From: Bordetella parapertussis
GTDB taxonomy: Bacteria; Pseudomonadota; Gammaproteobacteria; Burkholderiales; SG8-41
DNA: 35,313 bases
NCBI GenBank assembly: GCA_945862135.1
Contig: CAMAYE010000010.1
Location: 1-35,313 of the forward strand
Reading direction: 5' to 3'
The notes under the pieces are model-generated. The model had not been told where the DNA came from and did no database searches. It saw only the letters and a list, made by a program, of their open reading frames with translations. This document shows, in pieces, positions 16,010-23,988 of this stretch; the first letter of the stretch is position 1; each line of letters starts with the position of its first letter. A program made the translations under genes and the position numbers.

Positions 16010-16914
16010 GCCGGACACTGCAAGAAAGCGACTCAAAGATCCGCGAAGGAATTGTTTTCCTTGACTACACTCAAACTGAACTTGACTACGCCTACAATCA
16101 AAGAGCCTTCGCGCCAAATTCAGAGCATGTAAGAAAGCGGCTTTCGATTCTCAGCAAAGACATAAGATTAAGCACCCCTCCTTCAGGACGACACTCTTAC
16201 GGCACTGAAGAAATCGAAAAATTGGATATTTACAGCGCAATGAGGCCTAATTCGCCGGTGAACATTTACATTCATGGCGGAGCATGGCGAAAGGGCAGTG
16301 CTGCTGCCAGTGCGTATTTGGCGGAAGTTCTGACAAAAGCAGGGGCAACACTTGTCGTTCCGGATTTTTACAACGTTGAACAGGCTGGTGACAGCCTTCG
16401 AACCATGGTCGGCCAGGTTCGATCCGCCATCGCCTGGGTTTATCAAAACTCCAATAAACTGGGGCTTGATAACAACCAGATCTATATATCAGCCCATTCC
16501 TCAGGGGCACACCTTGCCGCCTGCAGCCTCATATCCGACTGGGTGAATGATTTTGGTCTCCCCCCCAATATATTGAAGGGGGCTTTTTTATGCAGCGGCA
16601 TGTACGATCTTAAGGGGCCGCGTTTATCTGCCCGTAGCTCATACGTCAAATTCGATGATTCCATGGAAGAAGAACTTAGTCCGCAGCGTCATGCGAATAA
16701 AATCAATACTCCGGTTATATTGGCTTACGGAACCTTGGAAACCCCGGAGTTTCAACGACAAGCCATTGAGTTTGCCTCAACACTTGAACTGGCTGGAAAA
16801 CAAGTGGCACTCATTGTTGGTCACGAATACAACCATTACGAAATTCGCGAGACATTCACAAATCCTTACGGTCTCGCCGGAAAGGCCATTTTGTCCCAGA
16901 TGAAAGTCTCCTAG
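16006..16914 (+). CDS. alpha/beta hydrolase, arylformamidase/esterase-like
   Basis: Protein of 302 aa. The start is a TTG at 16006 that overlaps the stop of the Bug gene (TTGA), with GGAG about 11 nt upstream. The oxyanion-hole motif H90-G-G-A-W94 and the nucleophile elbow A-H164-S165-S166-G place it with kynurenine formamidase-like and HSL-type carboxylesterases. The catalytic His is probably in the C-terminal VGHEYNHYEI. The acidic residue region reads YGTLETPEFQRQA, where the family more often has Asp. No signal peptide, so it works in the cytoplasm. Likely substrates are esters, amides or N-formyl compounds. Confidence 0.85.
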   Translation: MSRTLQESDSKIREGIVFLDYTQTELDYAYNQRAFAPNSEHVRKRLSILSKDIRLSTPPSGRHSYGTEEIEKLDIYSAMRPNSPVNIYIHGGAWRKGSAAASAYLAEVLTKAGATLVVPDFYNVEQAGDSLRTMVGQVRSAIAWVYQNSNKLGLDNNQIYISAHSSGAHLAACSLISDWVNDFGLPPNILKGAFLCSGMYDLKGPRLSARSSYVKFDDSMEEELSPQRHANKINTPVILAYGTLETPEFQRQAIEFASTLELAGKQVALIVGHEYNHYEIRETFTNPYGLAGKAILSQMKVS

Positions 16915-16961
16915 GCTTTTGACGAACCAACTTCGCATTTCAAAATAAAAAGAATTCCATC

Positions 16962-18233
16962 ATGTCTTCAATGACTGCCGTTGAAAAAGTGCTGGCCGCA
17001 AAAAGCGGCCGCAGCTCCGTCAAACCCGGGGATGTCGTTTCCCCCGATCCCGACTACATCATGATCCACGACGGCGTGGTGATGGCGGCCAAACGCGAAC
17101 TCGACGGATTGGGCATCACGCGTCTCGCCACACCCGACAAGGTGATGATGGTCACCGACCACGACGTCATTTACGGTAGCGCACGCGCCGCTGAACGCGG
17201 CGCCTTCAACCGCAAAGCCGCTGCGCAGTGGGGAGTGAAGAATTTCTTCGACGTCGGCCGCGGCGGCCATGGCCATATTTTCCCGATGGAGATGGGCCTG
17301 CTGCTGCCTGGCATGTTCTATTTCGACAACGACCGCCATGCCACCAATGCCGGCGCCATCGGCGCCTTCGGGTTCCGCATGGGCACCGAAATCTCCCGCG
17401 TGCTCGCAACCGGGACTAACTGGGTGATGGTTCCGAAAACGGTGCGCCTCACGCTCAAGGGACGGTTGCAGCCGGGTGTGCATGCCCGCGATGTCGGTTT
17501 TCATTTCGCAGCACTTCTCAAACAGGGGGCACTCAGCGCCGATCTCGATTACCGCGTACTGGAATACGCCGGTGACCTCGACCAGTTCGACCTCGCCTCA
17601 CGCGCGGCGCTGTGCTCCACTCCGACCGAGATCCGCGCCTATGGCGTATTTGTGCCGCCATCGAAGGCGATACTCGAACATGCCAAGGCGCGAGGACAGC
17701 GGCCGTTCACGCCGGTGTATTCGGATGCCGATGCGTGCTACGACTCCGATCTGACACTCGACATCTCACGACTGGAACCGCAGGTGTCGCTGCCCGGCAG
17801 CGTCGAGAATGCCGTTGACGTCTCGAAAGTTGAAGGCACCATCATCGATCACGCCTTTATCGGCTCCTGCGGCTCCGGCATGTGGGAAGACCTGGTGACA
17901 GCCGCTGCCATCCTTAAAGGCCGCCGGCTCGCGCCCAACGTGCGACTGTTCGTCGCTCCGGGTTCCGAAGCCACCAACCGTCGCATGGCCAGCGAAGGAC
18001 TGCTCGGCGTATTCATCGAAGCCGGCGCGGTGATGCTGCCGCCAGGCTGCGGTCCCTGCAACGATGCCGTGATCGGACCGGTACATTCCGGCGAAGTGTC
18101 AATGTCGACGGCCACAAACAACAACGCCGGGCGTTTCGGCGCGAAAGACGCAAAACTGTATCTTGGCAGTCCTGCCACGGTTGCCGCATCCGCCGTCGCC
18201 GGAAAAATCACCGACGCACGCAAGTTGAACTGA
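16962..18233 (+). CDS. aconitase/LeuC-like hydro-lyase, large subunit (divergent)
   Basis: Protein of 423 aa, the length of bacterial/archaeal-type isopropylmalate isomerase large subunits. The three [4Fe-4S] ligand cysteines are present: C303 (GSCGSG) and C363/C366 (GCGPC). Other retained positions include TDHD, the HGHIFPMEMG segment and D124-R-H126. Two signatures differ from LeuC: DSHT is D-R-H-A and SCTN is SCGS. It therefore probably hydrates or isomerises a hydroxy-acid other than isopropylmalate. It pairs with the small-subunit gene 12 bp downstream. GC returns to the high background here, unlike the hydrolase just upstream. An alternative start is Met4. Confidence 0.85.
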   Translation: MSSMTAVEKVLAAKSGRSSVKPGDVVSPDPDYIMIHDGVVMAAKRELDGLGITRLATPDKVMMVTDHDVIYGSARAAERGAFNRKAAAQWGVKNFFDVGRGGHGHIFPMEMGLLLPGMFYFDNDRHATNAGAIGAFGFRMGTEISRVLATGTNWVMVPKTVRLTLKGRLQPGVHARDVGFHFAALLKQGALSADLDYRVLEYAGDLDQFDLASRAALCSTPTEIRAYGVFVPPSKAILEHAKARGQRPFTPVYSDADACYDSDLTLDISRLEPQVSLPGSVENAVDVSKVEGTIIDHAFIGSCGSGMWEDLVTAAAILKGRRLAPNVRLFVAPGSEATNRRMASEGLLGVFIEAGAVMLPPGCGPCNDAVIGPVHSGEVSMSTATNNNAGRFGAKDAKLYLGSPATVAASAVAGKITDARKLN

Positions 18234-18245
18234 GAACACACGGTC

Positions 18246-18779
18246 ATGAGCGAATTCCAATGGGTACTGAAAGGCCGCTGCTACAAACTGGGCCATGACG
18301 TCTGGCACGCCGGCGGCGTAGTACCGAACTGGGTGATCACCGGGCGGCACTTCGACCCCAAGGACATCATTCCGCATCTGTTCGAAGAAACCGATCCCGG
18401 CTTTCATACCCGCTGCCAGCCCGGCGACATCATCGTCACCGGGAAAAACTTCGGCATGGGTCCCAAGATGAACGGCTACATTGCGATGCAGGCATTGGGG
18501 CTGGGGCTGCTCTGCGAATCGATGCCCTTCCTTGCCTACCGCGCTGCCATCGGCTGCGGCGTGCGCGTGATGACCGACTGCGTCAACGCCACCGAAATGT
18601 GCGAGACCGGTGATGAACTGGAAGTCAATTTCCGCGACGGTTTTTTCATCAACCATACGCGCGACTTCCGCCGCGAATACCCGCCTATACCCGATTCACT
18701 TCTGGAAATCGTCGAACTCGGCGGGAATGCCGGCTGGCTGCAGCAATGGCAGGCCAAACGCGCTGCAGCCAGGTCGTGA
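18246..18779 (+). CDS. aconitase/LeuD-like hydro-lyase, small (swivel) subunit (divergent)
   Basis: Protein of 177 aa with the swivel-domain layout of LeuD: an N-terminal GRCYKLGHDV, a central PGDIIVTGKNFG and a YRAAIGCGV helix. In LeuD the central motif continues CGSSREHA, whose Arg binds substrate carboxylate. Here G66-K-N-F-G-M-G-P-K-M-N-G77 has no Arg and no Ser pair. The DTDxI signature near the N-terminus is also replaced (WHAGGVV). The pair is thus a real but unusual two-subunit hydratase. It overlaps the GNAT gene by four bases (GTGA), implying coupled translation. Confidence 0.82.
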   Translation: MSEFQWVLKGRCYKLGHDVWHAGGVVPNWVITGRHFDPKDIIPHLFEETDPGFHTRCQPGDIIVTGKNFGMGPKMNGYIAMQALGLGLLCESMPFLAYRAAIGCGVRVMTDCVNATEMCETGDELEVNFRDGFFINHTRDFRREYPPIPDSLLEIVELGGNAGWLQQWQAKRAAARS

Positions 18780-19501
18780 CCCAACACTTCAACGCGCTGG
18801 GCCAGCCTGTCGGTTTCCCGCTGTCCGAGTGGACCGCCCCGCTGCGGCCGCCAAGCGCAACGTTGAACGGCCGTTATTGCCGCGTCGAACCGTTGGATCT
18901 GAATCTTCATTCAGCTGATCTGCATAGCGCAAACAGCCTCGATCCAAGCGGTCGCGCTTTTACCTATCTGTCCTCCGGTCCCTTCAGCAGCCTGGAAGCG
19001 TACCGGCAGTGGATCACCAGCACTTGCCTCGGCAATGACCCGCTGTTTCACGCCATCATCGACAGCAGTACAGGTAAAGCCGTCGGTGTCGCTGCCTATA
19101 TGCGCATCGATCCCTCAAACGGCGTGATCGAAGTCGGGCACCTTAATTTTTCACCGTTGCTGCAACAGACCCGTGCGGCCACCGAAGCCATGCACCTGAT
19201 GATGAATAACGCGTTTGCGCTCGGCTACCGGCGTTATGAATGGAAATGTGATTCGCTGAATGCACCATCACGCGCGGCAGCGCAACGTCTGGGATTTTCG
19301 TACGAAGGCCGCTTCATTCAGGCCATCGTCTACAAGGGGCGAAACCGCGACACCGACTGGTTTTCGATCACGGACCGCGAATGGCCGGCGATCCGCGCAG
19401 CACACGAGAAGTGGCTGGCGCCGCAGAACTTTGATACACAAGGCCGGCAGCGCCTCAGTCTATCGGCGCTCACTGCGCCACTGTTGCGCGAAAATAAATA
19501 A
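18776..19501 (+). CDS. GNAT family N-acetyltransferase (RimJ/RimL-like)
   Basis: Protein of 241 aa from a GTG at 18776 that overlaps the LeuD-like stop (GTGA). An ATG at 18746 is possible but would overlap the neighbour by 34 bp. The acetyl-CoA fold is seen in AVGVAAYMRIDPSNGVIEVG, followed by TEAMHLMMNNAFALGYRRYEWKC (shown in two parts: TEAMHLMMNNAF, GYRRYEWKC) and the signature LNAPSRAAAQRLGF. Members acetylate protein N-termini, amino acids or small amines. Cotranscription with a hydratase pair suggests small-molecule modification, but this is inference. It converges on the ATP-grasp gene with no gap. Confidence 0.87.
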   Translation: MTQHFNALGQPVGFPLSEWTAPLRPPSATLNGRYCRVEPLDLNLHSADLHSANSLDPSGRAFTYLSSGPFSSLEAYRQWITSTCLGNDPLFHAIIDSSTGKAVGVAAYMRIDPSNGVIEVGHLNFSPLLQQTRAATEAMHLMMNNAFALGYRRYEWKCDSLNAPSRAAAQRLGFSYEGRFIQAIVYKGRNRDTDWFSITDREWPAIRAAHEKWLAPQNFDTQGRQRLSLSALTAPLLRENK

Positions 19502-20584
19502 CTAATTGTTTTTATTGATTTTTTTACGATTCGACCGTGCGCGCGCCTCATCCACGATGCGCCGCAGTGCATCGCCCCAGACCACACCGGCGAAACACTG
19601 GTTGTTGCCCATCGCATGCGGGTGCAGATCCGGATTGGCATTCGCTTCAAGAAACACCAGTCGACCATCCGGCGTCAGCCGGTAATCAATGCGGCCGTAA
19701 TCGCGCTGCTCCAGCGCATGGAAAATCGCGCGGCTTGCCGTCTCAACATCGCGCCGCAAATTGAGCGGGAGTTTGGCGACGCGCCAGCGGATACGCCAGC
19801 GACTGCGATAGGCGCCGTCATTTTTCAGTTTGTACGATGCAAAAGTCGGCGCACCAGGACCACGACGGCCGATGAACAGTTCCACGGCCGGCATCACATC
19901 GGGTTTGTTGCCAAGCAATGCAACATAAAGGTCACGCCCCTCGATGAACTCCTCGCAGATCAGCGGCGCATGGACGCGCTTGCGCAGCATGCGCACGCGC
20001 TGCACCAGTTCGCGTTCATTTTTCACCAGCGAATTGACTCGCACTTCGTCGGAGCCATCACCGAGCTGCGGTTTCACAATGAGCGGGTACGGCACACGCG
20101 GATTGCGGATCGGACCCTTGGGCGGGATCACGAAATAGCGCGGCACCGCAACGCCAAGGTCGGCAACAATGTGTTTGGACAGCGCCTTGTCGCGCGCCAG
20201 CCGCAAACCACCGGGGCCGGAGCCGGTATAGGGAATATTCAGCAGATCCAGCAGCCCGGCTATGGCCGAGTCCTGACTGCGATCGCCGTCGATGCATTCA
20301 GTCAGATTGAACACCAGTCGCGGTTTCAGTGCGCGCAACTCGCCAATCGTGACATCGGCACCGGCCTGGAACGGCAAAATCGAAACCTGCAGGCCCTGCA
20401 TGCGCAACTCGGCAAGCAGATAGGCCTCCACACTGTTGCGGTCCGGCACATAGGTGCCAGTCCGCCGACGATCGACCGCCTCGGCATCAACCAGCAGCGC
20501 GACGTCGCAGCGTGGGGCAGCCGGATTTTTGCGGCGCAGGCTGCGCCCGCTTTTCTTGTGTTTGCTTTTCTTCTTCTCGGTCAT
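19502..20584 (-). CDS. ATP-grasp ligase, D-alanine--D-alanine ligase-like
   Basis: Protein of 360 aa. A lysine/arginine-rich leader (residues 1-22) precedes the pre-ATP-grasp domain. The family motif IPYTGSG and D132-K-A-L-S-K lie at 117-137, the ATP-contacting lysine is K171 (PLIVKPQLGDGS), the hinge is CEEFIEGRDLYV (210-221), and Mg-binding residues are E313, N315 and N317 (LEANANPDL). It forms a peptide or amide bond from two carboxyl/amino substrates using ATP. It is unlikely to be the cell-wall Ddl because no mur/fts genes are nearby. It lies 25 bp after an M24-fold gene on the same strand. Confidence 0.87.
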   Translation of the reverse strand: MTEKKKSKHKKSGRSLRRKNPAAPRCDVALLVDAEAVDRRRTGTYVPDRNSVEAYLLAELRMQGLQVSILPFQAGADVTIGELRALKPRLVFNLTECIDGDRSQDSAIAGLLDLLNIPYTGSGPGGLRLARDKALSKHIVADLGVAVPRYFVIPPKGPIRNPRVPYPLIVKPQLGDGSDEVRVNSLVKNERELVQRVRMLRKRVHAPLICEEFIEGRDLYVALLGNKPDVMPAVELFIGRRGPGAPTFASYKLKNDGAYRSRWRIRWRVAKLPLNLRRDVETASRAIFHALEQRDYGRIDYRLTPDGRLVFLEANANPDLHPHAMGNNQCFAGVVWGDALRRIVDEARARSNRKKINKNN

Positions 20585-20609
20585 GCGCCGATTCTAGCAG
20601 CGCAGGCGC

Positions 20610-21824
20610 TCAGATCATCTGCCCGGCCCGGAATAGCCCGCGCGGCGCACGGTGCAGCGGCTCACAACCGTCACGCGTTATCCGCATCAATTCACCAACC
20701 TGCACGCCGGAACGTTTCGATTCATCAGCTTCGGTGGTCACCGGATTCGGCTGCACCACCACAGTCATGTTTTCTTCCAGCGTCATCTGCGGCAGTGCGC
20801 GTCCGGCCATGCGGCTTTTGGTCCCGATGATGGGCTGGAAATAACCGCCGCCGAAACCATGCACCAGGTCGTCGCAGACGGTGTAGCCCTTCCGCTCAAT
20901 CAGGTCGGTGGCGTCCATGATCTCCTGCATGGTGGCGCCGTGCCGGAGCACTTTGGTCACAGCATCAAAAGTGGCCTCGGCAGTCGCATGCAGATCGGCA
21001 TAACGTGGTGTCGGATCAGCATCGACGGTGAAGGTGCGCAGGATCTGTCCCGGGTAATCCCACCAGAAGGCGGATAGCTCACAGAAAATGACATCGCCTG
21101 CCTGCACCTTGCGCGGCGAGGGATGCTGCGGCGGCACGTAGATATGCGGCTGCGACATTGACGTCACGCCGATGTAATGGATCATCGTCGTGCCGCCATG
21201 TTTGACATACGCGCTTTCCACCAGCGCACCGAGTTCGCGTTCATCCATGCCTGCGCGCGTACCGGCGACCAGCGCACGCAATCCGGCATCGGACAGCGCT
21301 GCACCGATGCGCAACCAGTCGATTTCCTCTTCCGACTTGCGCATGCGCAACTGTGTGTAATCGGCGTCCAGCAGCACCATATCGAAGGCCGCTTCGAGCT
21401 GGCGGAATTTGGACACCACCAACGGCCCGATCAGACCGACACGCTTCGCGCCACGCTGCTTCAGTTCCGCGATGGTCAGCGCAATGCCCTGATGCTGCCC
21501 CCAGCGCACATCAACGTCGCTGGCAATCTTGCGACCGAGCGGGAAGTGGTTGAACCATTCCATGTGCATGACCATGCGCTCGCCGGGTTTGAACACGACA
21601 TAGGCCTCGACGGTGCCGGGCCAGCCGGTCGTCCACTGCACGGCATTGCCGGCACGGTGGTCGGTCACCACCAGAAGATGATCGCAACCATGCTTTTCCA
21701 TTGCCACGGCCAGCGCGGAACGACGCCGCGCGTATTCAGCGTCGGAGAAACGCGGGTACTGCTGCTGCATCACCGAATGCAGGCGGGCTTCGAGATTCAA
21801 AGGGTTGCTGGCAACAGTACTCAC
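20610..21824 (-). CDS. M24 (creatinase/aminopeptidase P fold) protein lacking metal ligands
   Basis: Protein of 404 aa: a creatinase N-terminal domain (about 30-160) and the pita-bread M24 domain (about 165-395). By motif alignment, four of the five dinuclear-metal ligands of M24 peptidases are replaced: first Asp to E249, second Asp to Q260 (GQILRTF for SDITRTF), first Glu to Q358, last Glu to G377. Only H322 (VHGFGGG) is kept. Loss of the metal site is known for creatinase-type C-N hydrolases, so this is probably a non-peptidase hydrolase. The start has a good fit at ATG 21824. A terminator lies upstream, after the preceding Bug gene. Confidence 0.85.
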   Translation of the reverse strand: MSTVASNPLNLEARLHSVMQQQYPRFSDAEYARRRSALAVAMEKHGCDHLLVVTDHRAGNAVQWTTGWPGTVEAYVVFKPGERMVMHMEWFNHFPLGRKIASDVDVRWGQHQGIALTIAELKQRGAKRVGLIGPLVVSKFRQLEAAFDMVLLDADYTQLRMRKSEEEIDWLRIGAALSDAGLRALVAGTRAGMDERELGALVESAYVKHGGTTMIHYIGVTSMSQPHIYVPPQHPSPRKVQAGDVIFCELSAFWWDYPGQILRTFTVDADPTPRYADLHATAEATFDAVTKVLRHGATMQEIMDATDLIERKGYTVCDDLVHGFGGGYFQPIIGTKSRMAGRALPQMTLEENMTVVVQPNPVTTEADESKRSGVQVGELMRITRDGCEPLHRAPRGLFRAGQMI

Positions 21825-21860
21825 AAAAACTCCTGAAATGATTGAGGTTGCAATGACAAT

Positions 21861-21900
21861 TCAAAAAAGAAAAGGCGGCACAACACTGTGCCGCCTGCTT
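21861..21900 (-). terminator. Rho-independent terminator after a Bug gene, within the reverse-strand cluster
   Basis: Perfect 10-bp stem AGGCGGCACA/TGTGCCGCCT (21873-21896) with a 4-nt loop. On the reverse strand it is followed by TTTCTTTTTT. It lies 20 bp after the stop of the Bug gene and about 37 bp before the M24 gene, so it should end or attenuate the long transcript here. Confidence 0.85.
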
Positions 21901-21915
21901 GTCCTAATGCCGAAT

Positions 21916-22878
21916 TTATTGCGGCTTGATGCCCGCCGCTTTCAGCACCGTCGCGCCTGTCGCGATTTCCTCACGCACAAACTTGGCGAACTGCGCCGGC
22001 GCCATTTCCATCGGCTCGTTGCCGAGGCCGGCCAGCTTGCTCTTGACCGCGGGGTCGTTGCCCGCCGCCTTGATCGAACTGGCGATCTTGGCAATCACCG
22101 GTTGCGGCACCCCGGTCGGCGCCCATACGCCGAACCACAGCGAGAAATCGAAGCCCGGCACGCCGGACTCCGCGATGGTCGGCACGCTGGGCAGCACGCT
22201 GCTGCGCTTGATCGTGCTGACCGCAATCGCACGGACCTTCCCCGCCTGCAACTGCCCCTGCATCGTCGATACCGGCGCGAAATAGAAATCGACGCGGCCG
22301 CCAACCACATCGGCCATGGCTTCAGCAGAACCTTTGTACGGGACATGATTCATGTCGACCTTGGCCATCAGCTTCAGTTTCTCGAGGTTCAGGTGCGTGC
22401 CGCTGCCGACGCCGGCCGAAGCGAAGTTGAGCACACCGGGCTTGGCTTTCGCTGCACTCAACACATCCTGCACGGTCTTGTACGGGCTGCTCGGGTGCGT
22501 CACCATCACGTTGGGCTGCTGCGCCAGCGGGCCGATATCAACAAAATCTTTCAGCGTATCGAAGGGCAGCTTGGCATACAGCGAAGGATTGACCGTGTGG
22601 CCCGAAGAATGCATCAGCAGCGTATAACCGTCGGGGTTGGACTTTGCCGCAATCGCCGCCGCGATCGAGCCGCCGGCGCCGGGCCGGTTGTCGGCGATCA
22701 CCGTCTGCCCCCACATTTCCGTCCACTTCTGTGTATATAGGCGACCGACGATGTCAGTCGCGCTGCCTGGCGGGAAAGCAACAATGAAACGCACCGGTTT
22801 GGTCGGATAATCCGCGGCGACAGCCGAAGCGCTGCATAAAGCCAGTGCCGCAAGAATCAGTTTTACTGTTTTTTTCAC
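21916..22878 (-). CDS. Bug/TctC family periplasmic substrate-binding protein (5)
   Basis: Protein of 320 aa with a signal peptide ending SASAVAA before DYPTKPVRFIV. Landmarks: PPGSATDIVGRLY (the usual AGGxxD loop is replaced by PGSATD), ADNRPGAGGS, PDGYTLLM, HVPYKGSAEA and a final KAAGIKPQ. The altered first loop suggests a ligand different from that of the Bug proteins in the left part of the window. It starts 21 bp after the dehydrogenase gene behind GGAGGAG and is followed by a strong terminator. Its cluster position suggests it imports the substrate of the dehydrogenase pathway. Confidence 0.93.
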   Translation of the reverse strand: MKKTVKLILAALALCSASAVAADYPTKPVRFIVAFPPGSATDIVGRLYTQKWTEMWGQTVIADNRPGAGGSIAAAIAAKSNPDGYTLLMHSSGHTVNPSLYAKLPFDTLKDFVDIGPLAQQPNVMVTHPSSPYKTVQDVLSAAKAKPGVLNFASAGVGSGTHLNLEKLKLMAKVDMNHVPYKGSAEAMADVVGGRVDFYFAPVSTMQGQLQAGKVRAIAVSTIKRSSVLPSVPTIAESGVPGFDFSLWFGVWAPTGVPQPVIAKIASSIKAAGNDPAVKSKLAGLGNEPMEMAPAQFAKFVREEIATGATVLKAAGIKPQ

Positions 22879-22899
22879 GATCCCTCCTCCTGTTAACGA

Positions 22900-23823
22900 T
22901 CAGAGTCCGTCGCCGATATCCACATTCTCGGATTTGAGTTCGACGCCGGATGCCTTGGCCTGCAACAACAACAACTGCGAGAAGTCCTGATCATAGCCGT
23001 TCCCGATCAGGGTTTGCACGAGATCGCGCGTGACGCTGGTCGTCGGCATCGGAACGCCGTAGGTGCGGCCTGCAGCCAGTCCGAGGTCGATGTCCTTACG
23101 CAGCAGTTCCGGAGTAAAGGTGACGTGGAAATCCAGATTCGACAGCGCCGGGGTCTTGTAGGCGGTGAACATCGAACCCATCACGCTCTTGTTGAGAAAA
23201 TCGAGGAAAGCATGACGCTGCATGCCGGCCTTTTCTGCGAGCACGGTTATTTCACACAGGTTCTGAATCACCACGCCGAGCATCACGTTGTGGCAGATCT
23301 TGGCGATACGCGACAGTTCGCCGTCGCCGACATAAGACACGCCGCGGCCGATGGCCTCGAGATAGGGGCTCACCGCCTTGAACGCATCCTCGGGACCCGA
23401 TGCCACCACGGTCAGCTTGCCGGCCTTGATGACCTTGGCATTACCCGATACCGGTGCGGCCAACATCTGAATGCCCTTCTCGCCCAGCTTGGCGCGAATT
23501 TCAGCGGATTCTTCCAGCGAGATTGATGTGCTGTCGACGATCATCTTCGGCTTGCCGCCCTTGGACATCACGCCCTTCTCGCCGAACAGCACTTCCTTGA
23601 CGTCCTTGCCGGTGGACACCATGGTGAACACGATGTCACAGCCAGCGAGGTCGGTCAGGTTGTCGGCGACTTTAGCGCCGGACTTGGCCAGCGGTTCGGC
23701 CTTGGATTTGGTGCGGTTCCACACGGTGATGTCGCAGCCCGCCTTGGCCAGCCGCTCCGCCATTGCGTAACCCATGCGGCCGATGCCGATCCAGCCGAGT
23801 TTGTGTTTTTTCATGTCTGACAT
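22900..23823 (-). CDS. 3-hydroxyisobutyrate dehydrogenase-family NAD(P)-dependent reductase
   Basis: Protein of 307 aa in the beta-hydroxyacid dehydrogenase family. The N-terminal Rossmann motif is G13-I-G-R-M-G18. The substrate motif APVSGN lies at 123-128 (family DAPVSGG), and the catalytic lysine is K175 with N179 (AKICHN). Members interconvert 3-hydroxy acids and semialdehydes (3-hydroxyisobutyrate, tartronate semialdehyde, 2-(hydroxymethyl)glutarate). The start at 23823 is supported by AAGGAAA. It lies between the E2 gene and a Bug gene, so it probably supplies or removes a hydroxy-acid in the same pathway. The D-to-A and G-to-N changes in the substrate motif argue for an unusual substrate. 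Confidence 0.88.
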   Translation of the reverse strand: MSDMKKHKLGWIGIGRMGYAMAERLAKAGCDITVWNRTKSKAEPLAKSGAKVADNLTDLAGCDIVFTMVSTGKDVKEVLFGEKGVMSKGGKPKMIVDSTSISLEESAEIRAKLGEKGIQMLAAPVSGNAKVIKAGKLTVVASGPEDAFKAVSPYLEAIGRGVSYVGDGELSRIAKICHNVMLGVVIQNLCEITVLAEKAGMQRHAFLDFLNKSVMGSMFTAYKTPALSNLDFHVTFTPELLRKDIDLGLAAGRTYGVPMPTTSVTRDLVQTLIGNGYDQDFSQLLLLQAKASGVELKSENVDIGDGL

Positions 23824-23860
23824 TTGGTTTCCTTAAAAATCAAGATCAAGTTCAAAAGCA

Positions 23861-23975
23861 TTAGCCACAGAGGACACAGAGAGCACAGAGAACTGCAAAA
23901 GCAGGGATTTTCAACCTTGCCCCATCGGAATTTTCTTTGGTTTTTCTCTGTGTCCTCTGTGCCCTCTGTGGCTAA
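23861..23975. repeat. inverted repeat of 9-nt CCACAGAG-type units
   Basis: Two 32-nt arms (23861-23892 and 23944-23975) pair almost fully around a 51-nt loop. Each arm is three 9-nt units, for example CCACAGAGG-ACACAGAGA and then GCACAGAGA. It fills the gap between the E2 and dehydrogenase genes and would form a long hairpin in their mRNA. Repeats of this CACAGAG type are widespread intergenic elements in environmental bacteria. Confidence 0.9.
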
Positions 23976-23988
23976 AGGTTTTTGTATT

